A stretch of DNA of 64,000 nucleotides from Rhodococcus rhodochrous. Lineage in GTDB: Bacteria; Actinomycetota; Actinomycetes; Mycobacteriales; Mycobacteriaceae. The position numbers and the translations under genes are program-made. This document shows, one piece after another, positions 38,066-46,046 of this stretch (its first letter is position 1; the number at the start of each line of letters is the position of its first letter). Location: assembly GCF_900187265.1 (NCBI RefSeq), contig NZ_LT906450.1, positions 3,649,444 through 3,713,443 on the forward strand, given 5' to 3'. The notes beneath the pieces are model-generated. The model was not told the DNA's origin, did not search any database, and saw only the letters and a program-made list of their open reading frames with translations.

Positions 38066-39537
38066 TCTTCCAGGCGCCCGTCCGCCGTCGAATCGCGGCC
38101 GGTACCGGAAACCGTCCGAGCACCCGGAGGCAGGCAGTCCCGGGACAGTTCCGCGAAGGCTTCGGCGAGATACCTCTCGTACTGTTCGGGGTCCGGCATG
38201 CAGGAGTCCGAGACCAGAAAAGACAAGGTGAGAACCTCTCCGAGCGAGGTCACGGAGTGGACGAGACCGTAGTTCCGGTTGAGCATCGGAGTACCGATCG
38301 CCTCGACGGCGGGACTGTCACCGAAGCGGAGGCCCTCGACCGGCCCACGAGGCACATTCGTCACGGTGGTGTTGGCCAGCGGCACCACGTCTCCCGTGGG
38401 ACCCACCCGCCCGCGGTACGCACGGCGGATCGACATCGCCAGGTCGAACGCGGGCGATGCATCCACCGCGGCAGCGGAGGCAGCTGACTCCGGACGCCGG
38501 ATGCGCTGTTTCTCGAGGGCGGCGGACTCGTGGACGCTGTGGAGTCGTTCGCGCGGGTCGGCGCGATCGATGTGGAGGTCGACATACATCAGCGTGACCT
38601 TGTTCTCCGATTCCGCCCCCGCCCGGTCCCGGATCGATCCCGGGACGATCGCCGCCGGAGCGACGGCCGGAATCTCCTCGTAGGACGCGAGGTAGGAGCG
38701 CAGTCCTCCCGAGACGATCGTCAGGATCACGTCGTTCACCGAGGTATCCGTGGCGCGTGCGACGGCACGTACCTCCGGCAGCCGCATACGGACGACGCCG
38801 AGCTGCCAGGGACCACCGGCATCGGTGTCGAAGCGGGTCCGGGGACGCTGGGGCCGGGGCGCGACGATCTCCCCCGAGGCGGTGAGGTCACCCAGCGCTC
38901 GTCGAGCGCGACGTGCTGCGACCAGGGCCGGGAGCATCCTCGCGTACCGGAAGGGCAGGGCTGCCGCCGCGCCGACCGTTCCCGGCACGGCGACGACACG
39001 TCCACCCGACGACGGTGCGGCCGCAGGATCGTCGAACAGCGCACGAGCGATCTCGACGGCTCCGAGTCCGTCGGTCACCGAGTGGTGCAGGAGCAGCGCC
39101 ACGATCGTCGCGACCTCGGGAAGGTCGTCGACCCCGCGGATGTCGGTCAGGACGTGCACTTCCCACGGCGGCACGGACAGATCGAGGCGGCGTTCCTTCA
39201 TCGACGCGAGCAGCCGATGCAGCCCGCTGCGCGAGGTCGGGCCGATCGTCTCGTACCGGACGTGATCGTCCGGATCGACGTCCGTCTCCACCCAGTAGGG
39301 GAAGTCGAGGTCTGCCGGCACGCGGTGCAGGCGTCGGGTGAGCGCCGGTGTGCGATGCAGGCGGTCCCCGATCCACGTGACGGCATCCTCACGGGTACGG
39401 ATGGGAGCCTCGCCTGCCCGGGCGTCGAACACGTAGAAACTCACCATGGTCGGTGGTGGAGCGTCGGGGTCGGTGTCCCCCACGAAGATGTGGAGCGCGT
39501 CCCGCGCGGCCAGTCGGATTCCGCGTCGGCGTGTCAT
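38062..39537 (-). CDS. WS/DGAT-family acyltransferase (wax ester synthase/diacylglycerol acyltransferase)
   Basis: 491-residue acyltransferase for triacylglycerol or wax-ester formation, a multigene family in rhodococci and mycobacteria. The catalytic HHxxxDG motif is [11 protein letters not shown]. The N-terminal [12 protein letters not shown]-like start ([13 protein letters not shown]), PPWEVHVL and the C-terminal TNVPRGP...[15 protein letters not shown] also fit. ATG 39537 has GGGAGAG upstream. It is the first gene before folD and DUF3017, an odd pairing of storage-lipid and folate genes, perhaps only transcriptional. Confidence 0.88.
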   Translation of the reverse strand: MTRRRGIRLAARDALHIFVGDTDPDAPPPTMVSFYVFDARAGEAPIRTREDAVTWIGDRLHRTPALTRRLHRVPADLDFPYWVETDVDPDDHVRYETIGPTSRSGLHRLLASMKERRLDLSVPPWEVHVLTDIRGVDDLPEVATIVALLLHHSVTDGLGAVEIARALFDDPAAAPSSGGRVVAVPGTVGAAAALPFRYARMLPALVAARRARRALGDLTASGEIVAPRPQRPRTRFDTDAGGPWQLGVVRMRLPEVRAVARATDTSVNDVILTIVSGGLRSYLASYEEIPAVAPAAIVPGSIRDRAGAESENKVTLMYVDLHIDRADPRERLHSVHESAALEKQRIRRPESAASAAAVDASPAFDLAMSIRRAYRGRVGPTGDVVPLANTTVTNVPRGPVEGLRFGDSPAVEAIGTPMLNRNYGLVHSVTSLGEVLTLSFLVSDSCMPDPEQYERYLAEAFAELSRDCLPPGARTVSGTGRDSTADGRLEE

Positions 39538-39656
39538 CGCGATGGTTCTCTCCCGGGTCGCCCGCTGCTCGTGCCTCTCGATTGAACCAGTTACCGCTCG
39601 GGACCACACCCGATCGGCGGTTCGCGAACACGAGCCTCACGCGGTGTAATTCGGCC

Positions 39657-40871
39657 ATGGCGTACCGAGCCGGATCGACGACCGGCACCGAACGAGACCG
39701 GGCCGCGCGTCGTGTCCTGTTCTCGTTCGCAGGCGGCCTCGGCCATCTCGCACCGATGCTCCCGATCGCCGACGTCCTGCGCGAGGCCGGTCACCGTCTC
39801 GGCGTGTGCGGCGACGCGGACGTCCTCGCAGGCACCGAAGGCTTCGACGCGTACTTCCCCGAGGGAGACACGACATTCGTTTCCGGTCGGTCCACCGGCA
39901 CGCTCGTTCCTCCGGATCTCGACCACGAGTACTCGGTGATCGGCACCCACTTCGCCGGTGTGCTCGCGGCGCGACCATTCGACCTGGTCCGCGATGTCAT
40001 CGACCGCTGGAGTCCGGATCTGGTGATCTGCGACGAGATGGACTTCGGTGCGATGACGGCAGCCGAACACGCCGCCGTTCCCCGCGTGGTGGTCGACGTC
40101 ATCGCGTCCGGAGCACTCACCCGGATCGACCGCATCCGTGAGCCACTGGGACGACTACGGGCGACCCATGGACTCCCCTCGGATGCCGAGTTCTCCTTCC
40201 TGAAACGGGATCTCGTCATCTCACCGTTCCCGCCGTCGTTCCGCGATCCCGACTTCCCGTTGCCTCCCGCAGCCGTCTCCATAGGGCCGGGCCCGTCGCG
40301 CGCGTCCCACGGACACCCCGCGATCGACTGGCTTCGTAGCGGCGAGGAGCCCCACCGCGTGTACGTCACGCTGGGTACCGTCTTCAACACCGAGTCCGGT
40401 GATCTCTTCGTCCGCCTCGTCCGGGGGCTGCACCGACTGCCTGCGCGCGTGCTCGTCACCGTCGGCTGCGACGTCGACCCGACCACCCTGCCGTCACCGG
40501 ACGACAACGTCCGCATCGAGCGGTTCGTGCCGCAGTCGACCGTGCTCCCACACGTCGATCTCGTCGTCAATCACGGCGGATCGGGCAGCGTCATCGGTGC
40601 ACTCACCCACGGCGTTCCGGTCGTCGCGCTTCCGATGGGTGCGGATCAGGAACTCAACGCCCGACGGCTGGTCGCGCTGGGCGCAGGGACCACGATCGAT
40701 CCCGTCACCGTAACCTCGGCAGAGCTCGGAGGGATCACCCTCGACGCGCTGTCCTCGGGCTCTCTCCGCCGCGGTGCCGAGCGATTGCGCGACGAGATCG
40801 CACGATTGCCTCCCCCGGCATCCGTGCTCGCGTTGCTGGAGGACCGAATGTTCCGGTCCCGGCTGCGCTGA
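39657..40871 (+). CDS. UDP-glycosyltransferase-like protein (GT1/MGT type)
   Basis: 404 residues, GT-B fold. The N-terminal acceptor domain starts VLFSFAGGLGHLAPMLPIADVLREAGH; the C-terminal donor domain has YVTLGTVFN...ERFVPQSTVLPHVDLVVNHGGSGSVIGALTHGVPVVALPMGADQELNARRL, the conserved HGGxGS...P...DQ signature of macrolide and sterol glycosyltransferases. Donor and acceptor sugars are unknown. It diverges from the WS/DGAT gene over 119 bp and ends ten bases from the convergent gene. Confidence 0.85.
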   Translation: MAYRAGSTTGTERDRAARRVLFSFAGGLGHLAPMLPIADVLREAGHRLGVCGDADVLAGTEGFDAYFPEGDTTFVSGRSTGTLVPPDLDHEYSVIGTHFAGVLAARPFDLVRDVIDRWSPDLVICDEMDFGAMTAAEHAAVPRVVVDVIASGALTRIDRIREPLGRLRATHGLPSDAEFSFLKRDLVISPFPPSFRDPDFPLPPAAVSIGPGPSRASHGHPAIDWLRSGEEPHRVYVTLGTVFNTESGDLFVRLVRGLHRLPARVLVTVGCDVDPTTLPSPDDNVRIERFVPQSTVLPHVDLVVNHGGSGSVIGALTHGVPVVALPMGADQELNARRLVALGAGTTIDPVTVTSAELGGITLDALSSGSLRRGAERLRDEIARLPPPASVLALLEDRMFRSRLR

Positions 40872-40881
40872 ACGTCGCCGC

Positions 40882-41496
40882 TCACACGACGGAGTAACCG
40901 TCCGGTAGCGACGTCCGCCCGGTCAATGCCCGCAGCACGGTCGTGCCGTCGCCGAGTGCCAGCGCGATCCTCGTGGCCAGCAGGGTTGCTTCTTCGAGGA
41001 CGTCGGCCGGAGGCGTGAAGGGGACGTCCGCCGCAGCTGCGATGTCGAGACCGTGGACGGCGAGCTCGAAGGTGCGCGTCGGCAGATAGGAGTGCAGACG
41101 GATCCCCTTGTCTCCGATCACCCGGATCAGACGGTCCTCGCCGGCACCGAGCCGTTCGATCACCGCGGTCGACAGAGCATCGATCGTGGCCACCGGGTCG
41201 TCGCCGAGGTCGGCACCGGCACGACGTCCGCGTTCGACGATGTCCTCCGCGCCGAGAACCGAGGTGAGTTCCTTGACGTGGACGTAGTACTGCTCCGCGC
41301 TCGCGAGGTCCTCGGTGTCGGCGGGACCGTCCAGATAGGTCGTGACGGTCGTCAACGAGCGCGAGGTGTGGCCGATCAGCGCTCGGAGATCCCATTCACC
41401 CAGGCCCGGGCCGCCCCAGCGGTCGTCCGGTACGGCACGTACCAGCTCCGAGAAGCTGCGCACCGCCGAAACGTACGTCGCTACCGGTGATTCCAT
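40882..41496 (-). CDS. MDMPI-N/DinB-like protein (mycothiol-dependent maleylpyruvate isomerase family)
   Basis: 204-residue helical-bundle protein. The N-terminal part (FSELVRAVPDDRWGGPGLGEWDLRALIGHTSRSLTTVTTYL) has the W..P.LG.W....H..R pattern of the mycothiol-dependent maleylpyruvate isomerase N-domain, a four-helix DinB-like fold with His metal ligands (H at GHTSRS and AVHGLDI). This family is frequent in actinobacteria; substrates are mostly unknown. ATG 41496 was chosen because upstream frame runs through a tandem repeat. Confidence 0.75.
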   Translation of the reverse strand: MESPVATYVSAVRSFSELVRAVPDDRWGGPGLGEWDLRALIGHTSRSLTTVTTYLDGPADTEDLASAEQYYVHVKELTSVLGAEDIVERGRRAGADLGDDPVATIDALSTAVIERLGAGEDRLIRVIGDKGIRLHSYLPTRTFELAVHGLDIAAAADVPFTPPADVLEEATLLATRIALALGDGTTVLRALTGRTSLPDGYSVV

Positions 41497-41534
41497 GACA
41501 TCTCCCGAGGTCGACCGGACCGGACCCGACACGA

Positions 41535-41615
41535 GAATGAAAGCACGCGTCCCGCGGCTGTGAACGAAAGCGCGCGTTCCACGGCTGTGAACGAAAGCGT
41601 GCGTTCCGAGGTTAT
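41535..41615. repeat. 27-bp tandem repeat, three copies, between two minus-strand genes
   Basis: Units at 41535-41561, 41562-41588 and 41589-41615 begin GAAYGAAAGC and end with GGCTGT or a variant. Copies 1 and 2 differ at three bases, copies 2 and 3 at six. Copies 2 and 3 contain GAACG...CGTTC, a small inverted repeat, so the array could fold into serial hairpins. The last unit covers the stop codon of the GNAT gene. The array fills most of the 115-bp gap. Confidence 0.9.
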
Positions 41616-42340
41616 GCCGACGGTGTGCGCACACGGATCAGCACGGATCGTTTGCGCAGCGTGAATCCCAGGTTCTCGTAGAGCCGGATCGCGGTCATGT
41701 TCGCGGCCGACGCGTGGAGGAACGGGATCTCGCCGCGTGCGCGGATACCGGCACCGACAGCCTTGACCAGGCGCGTGCCGAATCCGCATCCCCGGAAATC
41801 GGCGTCCGTGCACACCGCGCTGATCTCGGTCCATCCCGGCGGATGCAGCCGCTCCCCCGCCATCGCGACGAGACGTCCGTTCACCCTGATACCCGGATAG
41901 GTGCCCATCTCGACGGTCCGCGGCAGGTACGGTCCCGGCCGGGTGCGGGCGACGAGTTCGAGTATCTCCGGGACATCGGTGGGGCCGAGCACCACGAGTT
42001 CCGGATCGGGTTCGACGACCAGGCCCGTCCCGTCCATCTGGACGAGCCCGAACGAGCCGAGCACCTCCCAGCCGGGTGGTGGTGTGTGCCCCGGTCCGCG
42101 CACGGCCACCTCGGCCGACGGGCCCACGAGTGCGGCCAGGTGCGCCCAGTCGTCGTCCGTCATCGCCGTCGGGTGCCCGATGTGCCCCGCGACGTCGGGG
42201 TGGTATCCACCGATCCGGCCCGACCACCGCGCGAAATGTGCGTGCACTCCGCGCAGCGACTGCCGGATCGGATCGTCGAGCGGATGGACGTCCTCGTCCA
42301 CCTCGACGGCGTCGACCGCCGGCGAAGCACCCGCGGTCAT
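41612..42340 (-). CDS. GNAT-family N-acetyltransferase (FR47-like)
   Basis: 242 residues. The acetyl-CoA-binding half is at the C-terminus: VNGRLVAMAGERLHPPGWTEISAVCTDADFRGCGFGTRLVKAVGAGI (the (R/Q)xxGxG/A-type pyrophosphate loop RGCGFGTRL) and FLHASAANMTAIRLYENLGFTLRKR. The N-terminal half (VHAHFARWSGRIGGYHPDVAGHIG) is of unknown function. The substrate amine cannot be predicted. It starts one base after the stop of the aldo/keto reductase gene, forming a two-gene unit. Confidence 0.85.
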   Translation of the reverse strand: MTAGASPAVDAVEVDEDVHPLDDPIRQSLRGVHAHFARWSGRIGGYHPDVAGHIGHPTAMTDDDWAHLAALVGPSAEVAVRGPGHTPPPGWEVLGSFGLVQMDGTGLVVEPDPELVVLGPTDVPEILELVARTRPGPYLPRTVEMGTYPGIRVNGRLVAMAGERLHPPGWTEISAVCTDADFRGCGFGTRLVKAVGAGIRARGEIPFLHASAANMTAIRLYENLGFTLRKRSVLIRVRTPSA

Positions 42341-42341
42341 G

Positions 42342-43373
42342 TCAGAGACCGAGTCCGGTGCCGTGGACGCCGTACTCGTCGATGACGGCGAGCTCGTCGT
42401 CGGTGAGCGGCGGGAAGCTCAGGGCCTCGAAGTTGTGGTCGAGCTGCCAGGTCGAGCTCGCGCCGACGAGCGCCGAGGTCACCGCCGGTTGCCGGAGCAC
42501 CCACTGCAGCGCCAACTGGGCCAATGACTGCCCACGCGACCGGGCGAGTTTGTCGAGTTCGGTGACGCGCTGCCGGTAGGTCTCGTCGATCACGTCCGGG
42601 GAGAGGAACGCACTGTCCGCCGCTCGCGCGCCGTCCGGGATGGTCTCGAGATACTTGTCCGTCAGAAGTCCCTGTGCGAGCGGCGAATACACGACGAGCC
42701 CGAAGCCGCCCTGCTCGGCCGCGTCGAGCAGACCGTTCTGCTCGATGCTCCGGTCGAAGATCGAGTAGCGCGGCTGGTGGACGAGCAGCGGGACACCGGC
42801 CTCCCGCAGAAGTGTCGCGGCCTCGTGCGCACGATCCGGCCGGTAGTTCGAGATGCCGACGTAGAGCGCCTTCCCCTGCTCGACGGCGGAGACGAGTGCC
42901 CCGACCGTCTCCTCGAGCGGCGTCGACAGGTCCGGACTGTGGCTGTAGAAGATGTCGACGTAGTCGGTGCCGAGATCACGCAGGCTGTGATCGAGCGAGC
43001 CCAACAGCGACTTGCGCGACCCGCCCTTCTGGTAGGGACCGGGACCGATCGGGTTGCCGGCCTTCGTCGACAGGATGATCTCGTCCCGGTAGGGCGCGAG
43101 ATCCTTGCCGAGGATCCGGCCGAAGTTCTTCTGTGCGGCGCGGTGCGGCGGACCGTACCGGTCGGCGTTGTCGAAGTGGGTGATGCCCAGATCGAAGGCG
43201 TGGAGGATGATCTCCCGCTGCGTCTCGAACGGATGGTCGGTGCCGAACTTCTGCCACAGCCCGAACGAGAAGGCCGGCAGGTCGAGGCCGGACCGCCCCG
43301 AGCGCCGGTAGGGAATCGTCTCGTAACGGTTCTCGGATGCGGTGTACGGGGTTTCGATGGTGCCGTGCGACAT
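42342..43373 (-). CDS. Aldo/keto reductase (YghZ/AKR14-like)
   Basis: 343-residue NADPH-dependent reductase with a TIM-barrel fold. The catalytic tetrad is visible: Asp and Tyr in THFDNADRYGPPHRAAQ, Lys in ILSTKAGNP, His in DYVDIFYSHSPD. The C-terminal NADP site is VTSALVGASSTWQLDHN. The long insert before the tetrad and the SRKSLLGSLDHSLRDLGTDYVDIF block resemble E. coli YghZ, which reduces methylglyoxal. ATG 43373 was chosen over an in-frame ATG at about 43427 by alignment with family starts. Confidence 0.88.
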   Translation of the reverse strand: MSHGTIETPYTASENRYETIPYRRSGRSGLDLPAFSFGLWQKFGTDHPFETQREIILHAFDLGITHFDNADRYGPPHRAAQKNFGRILGKDLAPYRDEIILSTKAGNPIGPGPYQKGGSRKSLLGSLDHSLRDLGTDYVDIFYSHSPDLSTPLEETVGALVSAVEQGKALYVGISNYRPDRAHEAATLLREAGVPLLVHQPRYSIFDRSIEQNGLLDAAEQGGFGLVVYSPLAQGLLTDKYLETIPDGARAADSAFLSPDVIDETYRQRVTELDKLARSRGQSLAQLALQWVLRQPAVTSALVGASSTWQLDHNFEALSFPPLTDDELAVIDEYGVHGTGLGL

Positions 43374-43560
43374 CGGGCGGGGTTCGCCTTTCGGTTCCAG
43401 CGGAATTCGAGTCCACGGGTACATCGCCCACCGAAGGATTCGGCGGGCGACATATCCGTTCGACACTCGATCACGGGCGCGTCCGGCCTGTCACCGGTTC
43501 CGCTCAGGCTGCGCAGAATGCATCCGCCGAGCGCCGGTGCACTGACGTCGACGGGTGGTT

Positions 43561-44274
43561 CTAATTCGGTGACTGCCAACGGTCCCGGCCATCCGAGCCG
43601 GGAGCGCACACCATCGGAGTCCCCTTGGTCGTAACTCCGGTGGCACCTGGGGTGGAACAGAACGAACCGCCGTGCACAGTTCCGCCCGATTGCTGGGCAG
43701 GAGCCGGTGGCGGCGTGTACGCAGGCGCCGGCGGGGGCGTGTACTGCGTGACCGGCGGCGGGGTGTACTCGGGCGTCGGGGGCGGCGTGTACTCCGTCGT
43801 CGCAGGCAGGGTGTATGCGGGCGCGGGCGGGGTGTACTCCGTCGTCGTTTCGACGACGGTCGTTCCGGCCTGGGGAACCAACGGCACCACGGCAGGCGAG
43901 TCGGAGGTCATGATGGGCGCCGGTGTGGTCGTCCGGGGCGTCGTCGTGGTGGGCTTCGCCGTCGTCGTGGTCGGCGCCACCGAACTGCTCGTCGTGGACA
44001 CCACCGAGGAGGTTTCCGTCTTCGGCTCCTCGTCACCGACAGCGGCGCCGAGAGCCACGAGTCCGACGAGGCCGGCGCCGAGCGCCCACGGCCACTTGCG
44101 CCGCTTCTGTTCGCCTCCGGCAGGAGGATTGCCGCCCTGGCCGACAGCCCCGAACACCTGCGTGGGGTCGCCGCTGCCCTTGGGCCTGGTCTGGTTCGTC
44201 CACTGCTGACCGTCCCAGTAGCGATCGATGGACGGGTCGTAGGGGTCGGGATGCCAACCGGCAGGAGGGTTCAT
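43561..44274 (-). CDS. DUF2510 protein with membrane helix and Thr/Pro-rich YTPPP repeats
   Basis: 237 residues. Residues 1-33 form a DUF2510 domain (PPAGWHPDPYDPSIDRYWDGQQWTNQT). A single membrane helix follows (WPWALGAGLVGLVALGAAV), then a long Thr/Ser- then Pro/Tyr-rich stretch with repeated EYTPPP/YTPPPAP units, and a compact C-terminal domain with two Cys (GGSFCSTPGATGVTTKGTPMVCAPGSDGRDRWQ), probably disulfide-linked outside the membrane. The layout suggests a surface protein with a cell-wall-spanning stalk. The family's role is unknown. It diverges from trmL; the 187 bp behind it (43374-43560) hold nothing I can name. Confidence 0.82.
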   Translation of the reverse strand: MNPPAGWHPDPYDPSIDRYWDGQQWTNQTRPKGSGDPTQVFGAVGQGGNPPAGGEQKRRKWPWALGAGLVGLVALGAAVGDEEPKTETSSVVSTTSSSVAPTTTTAKPTTTTPRTTTPAPIMTSDSPAVVPLVPQAGTTVVETTTEYTPPAPAYTLPATTEYTPPPTPEYTPPPVTQYTPPPAPAYTPPPAPAQQSGGTVHGGSFCSTPGATGVTTKGTPMVCAPGSDGRDRWQSPN

Positions 44275-44418
44275 GCTCGATCCGTTCTGAGGAAAACGTT
44301 CCGCAGAACGTCGCCGGTACCGATCGGTGTGTTACACCGACGATTCGGAAACCTCACAGCGGCAGGTCGGGGAGACGTGCGAGCCGGGACACACAGTGCC
44401 GACTTGTTAACCTGCGTT

Positions 44419-44883
44419 GTGTTCAGAGTGATGTTCCACGAGCCGCGCATTCCCCCCAACACCGGCAATGCCATACGCATGGTCGCCGCGACCGGCGCGG
44501 AACTGCACCTGGTGGAGCCCCTCGGTTTCGACCTGTCCGAGCCGAAACTGCGCCGCGCGGGGCTCGACTACCACGATCTCGCGTCGGTCACCGTGCACAG
44601 CAGCCTCGACGCCGCATGGGCGGCGCTGGCCCCCGAGCGGGTGTTCGCGTTCACCGCGCACGGCACGTCGAGCTACGCGGAGATCGAGTACCGGGCCGGC
44701 GACGTGCTGCTGTTCGGACCCGAACCGACAGGGCTGTCGCCCGAGGTGCTCGCCGACCCGCACATCACCGAGCAGATCCGTATCCCCATGCTGCCCGGGC
44801 GGCGTTCGTTGAATCTGTCGAACGCCGCCGCCGTCGCCTGTTACGAGGCGTGGCGGCAGCACGGTTTCCCCGGAGCGGTCTAG
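44419..44883 (+). CDS. trmL: tRNA (cytidine(34)-2'-O)-methyltransferase
   Basis: 154-residue SPOUT methyltransferase that modifies the wobble base of tRNA-Leu isoacceptors. The three SPOUT motifs are FHEPRIPPNTGNAIRMVAATGAELHLVEPLGF...LRRAGLDYH (motif 1), LLFGPEPTGLSPEVL (motif 2) and IPMLPGRRSLNLSNAAAVACYEAWRQ (motif 3, the trefoil knot). GTG 44419 is preferred because VFRVMFHEP aligns with the usual start, and TAACCT lies five bases upstream (leaderless). Its stop shares the CTAG tetramer with the convergent rhodanese gene. Confidence 0.93.
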   Translation: MFRVMFHEPRIPPNTGNAIRMVAATGAELHLVEPLGFDLSEPKLRRAGLDYHDLASVTVHSSLDAAWAALAPERVFAFTAHGTSSYAEIEYRAGDVLLFGPEPTGLSPEVLADPHITEQIRIPMLPGRRSLNLSNAAAVACYEAWRQHGFPGAV

Positions 44884-45188
44884 GCGCCGCTCTCCACCGG
44901 ACGACCCGAGCGGGCCCATCCGTCGGTGCCGCCCGCGACGGAGACGGCGTCGACACCGCGACCGGCGAGATACTGCGCGGCCTGCAGGCTGCGGCCACCC
45001 ACGGCGCAGACGACGTACACGGTGCCCTCGGTGGGGATCTCGTCGATCCGCGCGACGAACTCGCTGAGCGGGATGTTCGTGACGCCGGGTACGCGCACCT
45101 GGGCGTATTCGTCGCGTTCACGCACGTCGATGACGGTCGCCCCGTCGGTGAGCGCGGATTCGAGTGCGGCCAGGTCGACCTCACGCAT
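44880..45188 (-). CDS. Single-domain rhodanese-like sulfurtransferase
   Basis: 102-residue rhodanese fold. The persulfide-carrying Cys is in VYVVCAVGGRSLQAA; VIDVRERDEYAQVRVPGVTNIPLSEF is the N-terminal CH2A/B-type region and GGTDGWARSGRPV the C-terminus. Such small domains carry sulfane sulfur in detoxification or cofactor synthesis. It overlaps the DUF4349 gene by eight bases, so they share a transcript. Confidence 0.92.
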   Translation of the reverse strand: MREVDLAALESALTDGATVIDVRERDEYAQVRVPGVTNIPLSEFVARIDEIPTEGTVYVVCAVGGRSLQAAQYLAGRGVDAVSVAGGTDGWARSGRPVESGA

Positions 45189-46035
45189 CGCTGTCGGTCC
45201 TCTCGGTATCGGGCGTCCCGGTGGTTCCGGACGAACGTCCCCGTCGGGTGATGAGCCGGATGACCAGGTAGAGGACACCTGCACACACGAACAGGAACGC
45301 CACCCACGGTATCGCGGCGCCGATACCGACCACCGCGGCCCCCAGCGCGGCCCACAGGCTGTTCCATCCCGCGACCAGCCCGTCCCAGAAACTGTCCTGC
45401 TCGGAGGGGAGGCGATCGGTGGTGATGTCGACGGTGAGCGTGGACAGTTCGATCCGGTCGCCCAGCTGCCGTCGCTGCGCCTCGAGACTGTCGAGTTCGG
45501 CCTGTCGTTCGGCCAGGGCGGTCTCTGCGGCGATCAGCGCTTCGACGTCGGCCGACGACTCGAGCAACGCGCGCAGGCGGTCCACCGAGGCCCGCAGCGC
45601 ACCCACCCGGGCTTCGAGATCGGTGTACTGCATCGTCACGTCGTCGCGTGTGGTGCTCAGGCTCGTGACACGGCCGAGCGTACGGATCTCGTCGACGACC
45701 TCGTCGAGCCGGTCGGCGGGCACCCGCACCGTGAGCACGCTGCTCGCCTCGGGTTGCTCGGTGAGCGAGTCGACGCGCCCACCGGCCTCCTCGACGACCG
45801 TCACGACCCGGCGGCCCGTTGCCACGGGGTCACCGGCATCCATCTCGAGGTAGCCGGTGACGACCTCCTTGCGGTCGGCCTCTTCGGGTTGCGACTCCCG
45901 GAGACCGCCGTCGACGATCGCGGGTGCCGAGATCGCAGGCGCGGACGCCGAGGAGCCCTCCCCACCCCCACCCTCGTCGCAGCCGGTGACGACCAGAGCG
46001 AACAGAGCCAACGAGACCGGCCACAGGCGTTTCAC
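45181..46035 (-). CDS. DUF4349 lipoprotein with coiled coil and C-terminal membrane helix
   Basis: 284 residues from GTG 46035. The N-terminal signal ends in a lipobox (LFALVVTGC), so Cys is probably lipidated. The body is DUF4349 (KEVVTGYLEMDAGDPVATGRRVVTVVEEAGGRVDS...VLTVRVPADRLDEVVDEIRTLGRV) with a predicted coiled coil (ARVGALRASVDRLRALLESSADVEALIAAETALAERQAELDSLEAQRRQL), then a membrane helix (AAIPWVAFLFVCAGVLYLVIRLI). The true function is unknown. TAGCAT eight bases upstream of GTG would give a leaderless mRNA, and the start lies 11 bases from the dnaE2 stop. Confidence 0.85.
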   Translation of the reverse strand: MKRLWPVSLALFALVVTGCDEGGGGEGSSASAPAISAPAIVDGGLRESQPEEADRKEVVTGYLEMDAGDPVATGRRVVTVVEEAGGRVDSLTEQPEASSVLTVRVPADRLDEVVDEIRTLGRVTSLSTTRDDVTMQYTDLEARVGALRASVDRLRALLESSADVEALIAAETALAERQAELDSLEAQRRQLGDRIELSTLTVDITTDRLPSEQDSFWDGLVAGWNSLWAALGAAVVGIGAAIPWVAFLFVCAGVLYLVIRLITRRGRSSGTTGTPDTERTDSDA

Positions 46036-46046
46036 ACTCGGCGATG

